From: Pelargonium tetragonum
Taxonomy: Eukaryota; Streptophyta; Magnoliopsida; Geraniales; Geraniaceae
Assembly: GCA_036897445.1 (NCBI GenBank)
Contig: JAYMTL010000028.1
Coordinates: 1 to 64,000, forward strand
Direction: 5' to 3'
Length of the DNA: 64,000 nt
Shown here: piece after piece, positions 1-11,500 of the stretch
How the letters are laid out: the number at the start of each line of letters is the position of its first letter
How positions within the stretch are numbered: the stretch's first letter is position 1
Notes under the pieces: generated by a model
What the model was told of the DNA's origin: nothing
Databases searched by the model: none
The model's input: the letters and a program-made list of their open reading frames with translations, nothing else
Made by a program: the position numbers and the translations under genes

Positions 1-181
1 CACTTCGCTCTTTAGGAACTTTTGAGTTCAGGAATTTCAACTTCTTTAGGAATGCTTCGTCCGCTTAGCAGTAAACTTAATATAATAACCCTTAATATTT
101 GATTCAGTTTTTTGAAATGGAATTCTTGATCTTAACGAAATTTGGTTTGGAGTTTAGGAGTATAGAATGCTTGCAGAGGTG

Positions 182-205
182 CCCCTAGGGGTGGATATCC
201 CGCGG
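182..205. repeat. Cluster of three adjacent palindromes
   Basis: CCCCTAGGGG (182-191), GGATATCC (193-200) and CCGCGG (200-205) follow one another inside a locally G+C-rich stretch; the line 181-240 is about 57% G+C against about 35% overall. The cluster stands out from the surrounding A+T-rich sequence. No gene is associated. Confidence 0.6.
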
Positions 206-311
206 AAAAGCTAGGAGGGGTGAGTTACGTTTCCGATATCCTAAGCAAAAGAATTCTTTATATGGCCCTTACTAAACTCATGAATAAGTTGAAACAAGAA
301 AAAGAAAGAAG

Positions 312-328
312 TAAGAGGTATCCTCTTA
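312..328. repeat. Hairpin TAAGAGG / CCTCTTA
   Basis: A seven-pair stem with a three-base loop (TAT). It is a good example of the (A/G)GG..CC(C/T) hairpin type that recurs through the window. Another palindrome, AAAGAATTCTTT, lies about 50 bases upstream at 248-259. Confidence 0.65.
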
Positions 329-918
329 TTTTACTGAGCTAGTTGACTGAATCCCATGTAGTACTTTTTTTACAAAAGCCCCTCTAAGGACTTACTTTTT
401 AATATCTAGTTTTCACTTTTTGCCCCGTTAACCTAAACGCTAGAAAGAATAAGAGATCTTTCGAAGCCCTGTATACAACTTAGAACTACTTAATAAGCTA
501 ACAGAGGGAAATCCTCCCTTATAGAAAAGAATTCTGGTACACTCCTATGTACTCTACTCTGGACTAGTAGATATTGACAAGGGAAGAATCAAGCTAATAG
601 ACTTCTCTTTTTACCTTTCTTTTAATTAGCTCCTGTTAATTAGAAAACAATTTATACCTTTTAAGCTACACCAAGAAAAGGGAACGAAATCCCTAGGTTA
701 TAATACCCCTACATATACATAGAAGGGAAGCTTGTTTTGATATTAGATTCTTCTTAAATTTATAATCTTATTACTTTATTCTTAGATTTCATTTATAGGA
801 TTTGAGATTAGAGTTATAATAATAATAAAAGTAATAGTTAGAAGGGAATGGAGTAGGGTATTGTACTTACTGTAGCTAGTTAGTTATAGTAGTTAATTTG
901 TATTCAATTTGTATTTGT

Positions 919-969
919 TAAGCAAGCTTACCTCTTGTTTTAGTAGTATTCTAGAGGTAAGCTTGCTTA
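919..969. repeat. Long hairpin: 17-bp perfect stem, 17-base loop
   Basis: Bases 919-935 (TAAGCAAGCTTACCTCT) pair without mismatch with 953-969; the loop is 936-952, T-rich. A further G-U pair (918/970) would extend an RNA stem. It is the longest uninterrupted stem noticed in the window. It could act as a transcript-end stabiliser, a processing signal or a recombination site. No gene lies on either side, so it cannot be tied to a transcript. Confidence 0.85.
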
Positions 970-2054
970 GACGGCCAATAGCAAGTGAAAGTAGTCTAAC
1001 TCTGTTCTGTCGAGGGAAGGATTCCGGTATTGTATTCTTAAGGTGGACTAAAAGCCAGTATCTGTATAGCAGGCAAATACAATAGAATCTAAGAATTCCT
1101 AACTAACTAGAAATCCTCTCTTGTCTTGCTAATGTCCTAGCGAGCTAAAGGAATTGAAGGAGGAGAACAGAATATAGATAATCCTTTATTTGTATTTGTT
1201 TGAGTAAGCAGAAGTCCAATGCCTGTGAAATAGGTCCAAGCAATTGCTTGTATTCTTGTCTAAGTGGATAAGCAAATAAAGTAAATACAGAATCTCTTTA
1301 CGGTGTTGCTCTTGTCTTATTTACTAAGAAGGGAGGGAAACTCGGCCAAGTCAGTGTAGCTCTGTACTATCTTATGAACCTAAATCCCCTAATCTAAGAA
1401 GCTCTTAACTTAATTGTATTCTTTTCTTTGGATCTTTGGAGCTAATGTTCTTTCGAGCAGATGTCAGCCGAAAACTAGAAATCCCTCACTTTTATCTTCA
1501 AGTTCTTCGATAGAGTACATAAGAGTTGTAGGTCTCATTAAAAAACTCCTTGAAAAGGGAGGATTGCTCTTATCTTATAGCCAGGAATTCCGATTACTTA
1601 GGGAAATTGCTTTTCTATTCTCGGTTACTTAAAAAAAAGGGTCTGCTTAAAACCCTAAATAGCTATAGCTGAGGATTTCCCTTATTTCAAGAGTAAGTGT
1701 ATCTAATAGGGAAGTTCTATAATCCTATATTGGGAATATAACTAAGAATTTCCTTAAGAGGTCTGAAAGGGCTCGTGTATCTAACCCCTCTTAACCTATA
1801 TGTTAACTTGTTTTAAAAGTACACCCCCTGTAAATAATGTAGCATAGAATTTGTAAGGGGATTTTTATAGCGCTTATTGTGAAGCCTTTAGAGAAAAAGA
1901 TTTGCGTAATTTTGACTAACATCAATGCTAGCTCCTTAGCTTGCAAGAAAATCCTAGGATAGCAGCTTCACTTGAGTCGAAGCGAAGGGCCCAAGATAAT
2001 GACTCAGAAAAAAGAGCATCTCCTATGGATATTATCTCATTTCTGGAAACTTTA

Positions 2055-2070
2055 TTACTCGATCGAGTAA
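2055..2070. repeat. 16-bp perfect palindrome
   Basis: TTACTCGATCGAGTAA is identical on both strands with no central spacer. It contains CG dinucleotides, which are scarce nearby. A dimeric protein could bind it, or it could extrude as a small cruciform, but no partner gene is visible. Palindromes of this length are not expected by chance in 64 kb, though this window is rich in shorter ones. Confidence 0.7.
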
Positions 2071-3800
2071 ACTAAAATTACTAGAAGAATTCCCCTTTGT
2101 TTCGTACACGTCTATACTAAAAATAAGAACTTCTCTAATGATAGCAAAAAATCTCAGCAATTCCTTAAACTTTAAGTAGGAAAAGTTTAATTTGACAAAG
2201 AAATAGAGAAAACGCGTGCTTGTATTACTAATGCTGGAGGATTTCCTAAGAAAACCCTTTACTTCTTGACAAAAAGAGAGCCTACCCGAGAAAAATAACT
2301 AGAACAGAGAGTAAGTAATTTAAAGAGCCCCCGCTTTCTAACTTTATTCGTTAAACTCCCTTTTATAATCCATACTGTATTCACTCTTGCTCTGACTGAA
2401 AAAACTTAAAGGCACCTTTAAATTTTATACTTTTTAAGTAAACACTTTTTGGAAAATGAGAATACCTATCATTTTTATTTGCGCCCTTTTCCTTACCTTA
2501 GTCTTATTTATTCATAAGCTACTAATTGCCCAGAGTTCCCCGCATCTTTCTTATCTTTCTAAGCCTTGCTATTTGTCAAACGGATTTTCCTTCTTTAGAC
2601 CGACTCAAATTTACCCCTCTTAGAATTGCTTGTGATTTCGGTCTTTGAAAAAGACTCTAGCATAAATTTTTGAATAGCCTTAGTACTAAACTCTAAGAAA
2701 GAGATAGATTTTGCTTTAAATTTAAATTACTCAAATAAAAAAAAAGCTCTTTTTTCAACTTGACTTGCTCCCAGATTGTAGTGGAGCTCCGGTAAATAAC
2801 TTGTACAAAAATTTTGAAATAAAATTTAAGAATAAAATATCCTTAGGACTATACGCACTAGAGCAGGAAAACGGATCCTTGATTTTAGTATTACGTTTAT
2901 TCGGATCAGTTAGGAATATAAAGAATAAAAACCTTGTTTTATAAAGCCTATTTTTCCGGGTTAGGTTAGAGAGGAGTGCATAAGTAGGAGTAAAGTCACC
3001 AAGGCAGGGGTAAGAAAGTTACACAAGAAAAGGGCGCCAGAGAAAATAGATAATTGTTTTTAATAAGGATAAGAGGTTTCAAAATTTAGGGCACTTCTAC
3101 TTGTTTTTGTAAAGATGTTAGCTAATTTCATTTTATAGCAGAATCCTGTCACAGCATAACGAAGTAGTCTAAATTGCATCGGTTCTACGCGAGTAAAAAA
3201 AAATGATGCGTAGGTACTCTGAATCCTTAAAATAGAATCTAAAAAGTTCCCTTATTTAGAAGATGTTTATACTAGAAAATCGGAGGACATTAGGAGAATA
3301 TTAAGGAGTTAGAAAACTCTATTAGAAATTTGAAAATACTGCTTCTTAATTTAACATTTTTTAGGGATCTTTGTCCGATAGGATTGAGAGTGACTTTGCT
3401 TTTTGAATCTAAGCTTCAGTCTTTAGAAAGCAGAATTCTAAAAATCTTTTTAATTACCCCTATTTTAGAACCTTTTGAAGTTAGAAATCCTTTATTTCCG
3501 GCACCCTCTATCTCAAGTTCATTTTTCTTTTAGATAGAAAAAGTCTTCCTTTAGCTAAGTATTAGGGGTTCCCTGCTCTGGGATAAACTTAAAAAGGGGG
3601 TGCAAATTCTTTCTAGGGAGTTTTATTTTTTAGGTTAAACCCCCTTTAAATAAAAGTAGTTATTGTATCAGAAAAGTCCATCTTATTTAATAGGGTTCCT
3701 CGGATTAGGAGATCTACTGAAGTAATAGAAGCCCATGATCCTAATTTTCAATCGGGAGTTCCTTTCTATTTAAGTTAAAAGTTACGCCTCTTTACTGAGG

Positions 3801-3821
3801 TTAAGTTTCGTTTAAAAAAAT
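3801..3821 (+). repeat. 21-base direct repeat, copy 1
   Basis: A 21-base stretch (TTAAGTTTCG followed by TTTAAAAAAAT) is repeated exactly at 11621-11641. Flanking bases differ. The A run lowers its information content. By a rough hand estimate, a repeat this long is still unlikely by chance. Confidence 0.65.
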
Positions 3822-5300
3822 CTCGCACTTTCAATAAGTTTTTTAAGGGTTGTCAAGGAATTCACTTTTATTCTGATATAAAGTATATATCAAATGTACT
3901 GGGTTTCCTGCTTTTACCCAAAACCCTTTTAGAATTCCCGAGTTGGTGCTTGCTATTTCCGCTAGTTTTTTATTATCTTAATCTTATGGTTCGACATATA
4001 AATAAAAGTTTATACTTTATAGTAGAAAGCTTTTTTTACTAAGGAATTCCACTCTTGAGTGCTTTTTCGAATAAGGAAAGTCAGGTATTAAAGCTCTCTA
4101 AAGGTGGAAATTTAGCGATATCTTAAAGCAAGCCCCGTTTCGGAAACTTCATTTAGGGACCCCTTATCCGGTGAGTATTGTTGTAAAAAAAACTTGAATT
4201 GGAGTTCCATAAAAAGCTGTTTGTTAGCCTAAAGCCTTGAGAAGATTATCAGGCAATGGGGATTAAAACTTTAGATATCTAATTTAATAAAGAAGAAAAC
4301 TTGAGCCTGTGGAAGAGTTTACTTGTTAAAACGCAGCCTGCCTTATACTAATCTTGTAGCACACAGTCCTATGTTTGCAAATCCCTCTAAGTGCACCGCC
4401 TATGTTAGTTGAGAGAGAAGATTAATAGAATAACATATGACGAACCCTTTTTCTTGTACTGAGTCAAATCTTTGATATAAAATACTTTATGCTTATTTAG
4501 CAAACCAATGCCTTACGTTATTCTTTGAATACCCTTCATTATATTTCTTATCGAAACCAGAATTGAATTTATCCTAACTCACGGGTGCTCGCCCTGATTT
4601 ATCTTGATTTATTCCCAAATTCCCTATCCGACCCCTTCTTAGCTTAGTCAAAACTTGCTCTTAATTCCCTTGATAAAGACTCTTAGAACCCCCTTTTTTT
4701 TATTAAGACTCGAACATAAGAACTTTTAGAGTAGCCCAGGTGTATTAGGAACCTCAGAAAGTCTATACTGCAAATTATATAAACCTGACAAGAAAAGGGA
4801 GCTTTGACTCTTAAAGCTTTCTTGACTTATAAAAAAACTTGAAATCCTAAATACTTAATAGAGCTCATTTACCTTAAACTTCAGGAATTATAAAAGACTT
4901 TCCAAAAAAGACTAGACTAAACACAATATCGAAGTAACTTTCTAGAATGCCTTTTCTTTTATAGTTTTGCTACCTCACAAAGGATGACTTTTTTTAAGTA
5001 TTTAACGCCCGTTTTCAGATGTTTAGAGTTCCCCTTTTTCTTTATAAAAGAGCACTTCCGTTTTTATAAACTTTTTACTTCACTGAACTGAAATTTTGGC
5101 TTAACTTCAAAGGACCCCTTATTAATAAAAAAATACAAAGTTCTCCTCTTACTTAGTGAGAAAAACTTATAACTTTTAACCAACAACCTTTTACTGACTT
5201 TCATACTCCTATTCAGAATACCTGTAGCTTTCTTAGCAGTCTTTGTAAAACTCTTCAGACCTACACCTCTCATCCTGGCTATCTGACTGCGTCTTTGTAC

Positions 5301-5513
5301 TACCTGTCTTCTTGTAGGGATTCTCTGTCTTATAACCAGTACTTTTTGTCGTTGTAGTTAAGATCTTACCCTTCCCTAGGGTCCTTGGAGAGTCTTCCTC
5401 CTATTATAGTCTTTACTTATTATAGTTATAGTAGTGTATTACAGTCAGTTATAGGATAGTTTTTATTCTATAGTATTTTAGTTTTATTACTTAGTAAGGG
5501 GAGAGCCCTCCAG
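5301..5513 (+). repeat. Degenerate ~200-bp dispersed repeat, copy A
   Basis: This block resembles 40921-41108 in ordered landmarks: TACCT, two differing bases, CTTCTTGTAG at the left; TATAGGA, a T run and AGTATTTTAG in the right half; and GTAAGGG leading to CTCCAG at the right end. Lengths are about 213 and 188 bp, so small insertions or deletions separate them. The end keeps a GGAG..CTCC hairpin in both copies although the loop differs (AGCC here, AATGC there), which hints at structure. The body is T-rich with many TAG triplets. No coding sense is seen. By-eye alignment only. Confidence 0.5.
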
Positions 5514-8500
5514 TTCCTTGTAGTTATTACTCTAGATACGATTGAAACCTTAGAGAATCCTTTTTAGTTGGCGTACCCGACTGTAGGCATCCGGAAGAAA
5601 GGTAATGTCTGATAGTATAATATCCTACTTACCACCCAACGCCTTATTCAATTCAAATTTCATATCCCTTCCTTTACGGCTAGAAGTCACAAATTTTCGG
5701 TATATAGGAGTTTTTCTATTGAAGTAATATCTAAGAAATTTGTGCAGCTTGTAATTGGACCACAGAGCGCTAAATAGCTTTCTACAAGAGAGATAAAGGA
5801 ATCCCCTACGCCAAAGCAAAGCTACCTACGAAAATAGCAGAAATATCATAACAAATGACAGCCCAAAAGCCTAGGAGGTTCGATCTACTTTTATTAAACC
5901 TTATTCAAGTACTCATAAGAGCCTTAATGCCTAAAGTAAAGAAGATCTCGAAGGAACTTTTCAAGCGTCTATATACAGAAATATAGGAAACCCCTTATTA
6001 AGACCTCAAACTCCCCATTTCCTGTCAATACCTCTAAAAAGACTATAAAACTAAGAAAATACGCAGGTTCAAATCCCAGCTTACCGACTTTTACCCCAAC
6101 ATCTACTTCTACTTTGTTTCTTAGAAGCTAGGCCTTTCCTCTTCATAATACCTTTCTTGATAACAATTGTAGCTATAATGTTACCAGGATTCTTTTGGAC
6201 TATGCCTGCCTTATGGGTCTTCCTCTTGTTATGGGAGTTATCGTATTAGTTAGTACAGGTATATACTAGATAATTTAATAGATAGTTAATCGTAGTTCTT
6301 TTTTTGTAAAGGTTAATACCTCTTCTTGGGGGCCTTTACTGTAGAGAGGCTAGAGCCTTATAGGATAAAGATAAGTATTGTACCTGATTGCAGTAGCGCG
6401 GGGGGAATTCTAAGATAGTTTAATGAATATCCTTGATACCTTATAACCAAAACAAACTACTTACTGACTTATTTGCTACTCTTACCAAATATGAGAATAC
6501 TAAAATCAAAGGGAACTCTTCCTCTTTTTACTTTAGTTTAGTAAGAAAGATAAGAAAAGCCCTTTAGTTCTTGATGAGATCCTCTTAAAAAGCTTAGGAA
6601 TAGCTGGTGTACTTGCTAAAAAAGAATACTAATTTGCCAAAGGTAAAGGTTTAAGAGAACCCTAAAGGGTATAGTCAGTTTTCTTCCTGATCTAGTTAAA
6701 GGCTCAACTATCGCAATCTCGAGAGTGCCTTATTGATAGCTGTACTGGTAACTAACCTGTCCCTGAACTTGGAAAGGATACCTATCTTTTTTAGAGAATT
6801 TAGTACTAACATTTTTAGCAACTCGGAAACTCTTTAAGTAAATAAACCAGAATCCGCGACACACTTTAGAAAGGATAATAAGGTATTTCATAAATTAAAG
6901 TTAGTATAGAAACTCTTAGTTCTCAAGTCTTATTATATTAGGCCCTGTGTTTAGGAGAGTAAATCTATGACTAGTAGTCTTTTTTTCTTATTCAGTTCAC
7001 TCAGTGCATCCTCGGAGGCTGCCGTAAAATACCGTTTATCTAAGTAAGGAACTGGAATTTGAAACCCTTTTGTACGATTTTGCATTTATCTCCTATTTAC
7101 TAGGGTTTCGTGTATTAGATTTAGCCGATTATAACAGCTGTTAGTTAGAAAAGCTCTAATAGGGCTTCCCTAGAATAAGAATCTTACAAAAAAGCTCCCC
7201 GCGTAGATTAAAAAGTACTTTTTTGGAATTAGAGACAGCTAGGTGTTTACTATTTTCTTTAGAGGGACTTATAATAAGAGGGTTCCTCACTGGATTGCAA
7301 GTATTAATTCAGCTATCTCTTAAGGGAAGCAGGCTCTGGTAGTAGACCCTTTGGTTTTCCTACAGAGAATGCTTACATATTAAATTCATAGTAATTTATG
7401 CGGAATAAAATAAGACTTGTTAAAACTTTGTTTAAAGTCTAGTCAGATTTTATAAAAAAAGACCCTGTATATCTAGCTCCTTGTTTTTCAATTTATATAT
7501 AAGTTTGGGCCCCCGAAGAAACTTGAGAATAAAGTTTAATTAGGATAGGGGGTCGCAATACAGTACCTCAAATAAGTATAATAGTAAAATATCCAAAAGG
7601 AGCCGCTGGCATTAGTGACTTATGGCAAGCTTTCTTTATGAGAAAATACGCCGGACTCTTATTAATACCCCTTCCTTGACTTTAAATTTACCATATAATT
7701 TGAAATTCCTTGTCAGAAAGTTAAGAAAAAAGCTTCCCCTTTTTTTAATTTAAATGGATGCCCTTTAAAAAGTAGAGGACTTGTATTCTGAATGCCCGAG
7801 GCTTTCTTTTTTCTTAAATTTGCTTAGATAGAACCTCCAAATTAAAAACGAGACTTCTGCTTCGTACTTTTTCTTAGTTTAGAAAGTTAGTTGCATATTT
7901 TAAATAGGGCTTAGTACTTGGAAAATAGCTTGGCGGCTAGGCTGTGTTGTTTGGAATAGAGAATTCCCACTAAAAGCCTATTTTACTCTCATAAAGAAAG
8001 TTAGACTCCTTAGTAACAGGGGCCCCGTAAGAAAGCTTTTTAAACGAAGCTAGAATCTCCTGCGCCTTAAAAAAATGTACATTAATGCAAACAAATTTAG
8101 GGCTTTAAGCTAGAGTTAACTTCTTGGAGATATTGGCAAAGGGTTAAAAAGGAGCCTTTAGAAAACCTATTTAAGTCATAGTCAACTGGCGCGGGCAAGA
8201 ATCCAGAAATAACTCGGGAATTCGGTCTTATCTTTCTAAAGGGATACTTAGTATATAGACCTAAGCAATCTCTAGCTTTGGATTAGTATGACCTAGAAAC
8301 TCCTCATATAAAGTAAGGGAGACTTTAATATCATCAACTCTCCTTTTATAACCTATGTAAATTGAAATTGACTTTGGGCGCTACGTTCCGTATTTCTATC
8401 TGGGAACTATATCCCTAGATTATAGGTGTACCCTTAGTTATTTGTAGATTCAGGTAATACTTATAGTATTACTCCTCGGTTTACTTCGAGAAGGGCCTTT

Positions 8501-11500
8501 TCATTCAGGTTAGCCCCTTATCTGTAAATTGAAAGTAGGATTCGCTTTATAAAGTTTTCTTGTTGATTAAGGATTCTTAAATACATGAGTTAGTAAATAG
8601 TTTTTGCGGAAACCCTTTTGCCAGCAGAATAGAAAATTTTAAACTGATGGTACAAGTCTTACTACTATTACTACAAGCTTATGAGGCACTCACCTTGAAG
8701 TATAATACTGCAACTAATTGCTTCGACTCGGACTTTAGACATACTTCTAAAATAGGGGTTATTTGAGTTCAAGTCGTTCAACCTTGCGTAATAAAAAGGA
8801 AGAAAAATGATAGCTCTTTAACTTTTGTTACATTTAACAGGGCCCCTTTAATTGTCATACAAGCAGCTACGTCTACTTACTTTATACCTTGACTTTATTC
8901 CAATTTGGGGATATTTATATCTTAGGATTTAGTTTTTCAAGAAAAGAACCCATTCGTTGCCTATAGCAGAATCTTAAATAAAGGATTGCTTTTGCTATTG
9001 GTCCTCGTGTAAGGTTGACTATACTTTATATTATGTTAACCTTACTCGGTACCCTTTGGTCGGTAAAAAGGACCACCTCCCAGTATCTCTAAGGTCTGGT
9101 TACCCCCACAACGATAAAAGCATAGAACAAGAGTTATTATCTTTAGACAACTAATACAATAATTAAGTAATAGAGTAGTAAGCTATGACAAGAATACATT
9201 TTCAGTAGGCAGCATAGGCAAGAACACTAAATCTTATAACTATTAAAAAAACCTATTCGAGCCTATTTCATACCAATCTAAATAAGTTAATAAGTAACAA
9301 ACTAATACGTATACTAATCAATAGAATACATAACTCTACTAATTAATTAGAACAAAGTATCTTAACCTATTACTGTAACTACTAACTACTATAGCTACAA
9401 GGCAACAAGACCCGGCTAGGTATCTCCCTTCTGCCCTTCTGTTAGAGCTCCTAAGGGTGTGATAGCAAGTAAGAAGAAAGTTTTAGGTCTTAGAAAAAGT
9501 ATGGAGCGTAAAAGTATGAAAGTAGGGCTAGCGAAAAAAGAACTCTTATTTACAAGAAGCCCTATAAGGCGGGTTATTAGAAAGATATTACCAAGAGAAG
9601 TTTAGGTTTGAGACTGCAAAGTTTAAGAAAGAGGAGTCCTGCGATCTAACATAGGCTTACTCATGGCAAGCAGTATATTCTTATCCCATTTACTAGAACT
9701 CTGTAACTTGAACCTGCTTCCTTTCGGTTTAAAGCGGGGTGTTTTAACCGATAAATCAGAGTTTAGCCTTGACGAATAATAAGATGCTGGAGAGAATCTA
9801 GCTCTGGATAAGAGTAGAAGGAAGTGCGTTCTAGTAAAGAAATCGGTAAAAGGGCTTACCCTTTTTTAAATGCCTACTCTTTACAGGCCTGCAAAATCCG
9901 CTCACTTTAGTTTCAATTTTTTATCCCTTACAAAGCTTTAACCTGGGGTATAGCAACACAGGAATACAAAGGTTATACCCAGCAACTCTTTATTACTTGC
10001 TTTTGTATTACCTTATTTCATACCTATATCTTTCTTCACAGCTCTTACTCCTTTTGCTTCTTAAAGTCTTTTGAATCCAAGGTAACTGAAACCACCCTCC
10101 TACAAAGAGATTCCCTTAAAAGTTTGACCTCAAAATAGACAGGAATAGTCGAGATTTAGTGCTGGAACTTCACCCCTTTTCTGAACTCCACTGCTCAGTT
10201 AGATTCCGATCTACGACCGAATAAGCATTCATTCACGGAATCCTTAGGCCTTTCTAGTTTTACCATTTTCCATTTAGGTTAGGGATTTTATAGAGACCGG
10301 CAAGTAGGAGACCCAGGGTTCCCTAAATTCTATTTCTATTTTAACTTGCTCTCGGACAGAAAAATCTCTTACCAGCAAAACCAAGTACAAATTGGGTACT
10401 GACCATATAATCTATACCGCAATAGAAAACTCTTACCTCGGAATTGAAACCCAGAAACAAAAAGGGAAACGCAAAGCTTACTTTAGCTCTATATTTACCT
10501 ATTGTCGCAAACAAATAACCCAGAATACAGGAACGTAACACCGGCTACTAGAAAAACGGACTCAAACTTTTTACTTCACTCTTATTTCATTTTTCATTTA
10601 CTGGAATTTTCTTAGCTTTCATTATTTATACTGCCTAAGTACCCTTTTTGGAGTAAAAGAGGTTCTAATTCCCGTAAAATCTCTACTTACGTTATAGACA
10701 CCTAATAGTAACACGGCTTACTTCGTTTCGTATCCTCATTCTGCACAGCCTGCTTTGATACCAAACCTAATTTCATTACCTTTACTTCCCTATCTTCACA
10801 ATACCTTATGATAAAGAAGAAGGTAAACAAAACCCAATAAGTATTGGAGTGACCCCCAGTCAGCCTGCCAATGCCATACCTAATTAATTCTTTGAAAACT
10901 CTTGTAATTACACTTAGATTTTCCTTTTTCACAGAAGATGTCCTTGCTAGACGTCATTTAGCTTAGCTTGAACTTGGGGTTTAGATATTTGAAGGGTTAC
11001 TCACCAAAGGGGTATTGGTCAAATTGATAAATAGCTCTAGAATTACTTAAGTGTTCCCGCTTTAATTCAAAAGGAACCCGGAGCAGACTTGTAAAATACA
11101 TTGCTTTTATGTTTTTCGATCTTGTAAAGTAAGTACTTAGTCGATTTGAACTCACATTCTATTGTCGTTTAACAATTTACCTACAAGTTATAAAAAGGAA
11201 TCTATGACATTTTATCAGTATTGGGCTGTAACATTTTTCTTGGGAAACTTCAAGGCTATTCTACCTAAGTGATTGGTGTATACTCAAAGACTTTTGCAAG
11301 TTAATATTAACCCCGTGAAATGTAGTTTTACCGGGCTTCTTTTAGAAAAAAGTAGTAATTACATAAAGAATTCAGGAAAAAGAAAGAAAACAACAAATAG
11401 ATGCAATATCAATATGCAATACTAGACGGCAGAAAAATTAAGGATCTCTTTATTTAAGAGTTAAGTCCAGGTTGAGCCTAACATTAATCATACCTGTCCG

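Larger units (their letters stand above)
1..5300. other. Non-coding region with dense short palindromes
   Basis: No gene is seen. Longest frames are about 70 codons and unremarkable. GAATTC occurs at least five times in the first 2.1 kb (251, 529, 1093, 1585, 2087), where under one is expected at this composition. Hairpins of the GG..CC kind are frequent. The stretch about 740-1000 is TAG-rich and T-biased, like parts of the 200-bp repeat. About 4420-5260 is C-rich over G on the plus strand. Confidence 0.6.

Noticed and set aside
5625-5819. Basic 64-codon minus-strand frame, briefly compared with ribosomal protein S8
   Set aside because: No stretch matched the conserved C-terminal S8 motif.
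6678-6694. 17-base direct repeat with 54272-54288
   Set aside because: At this composition about one such match is expected by chance in 64 kb.
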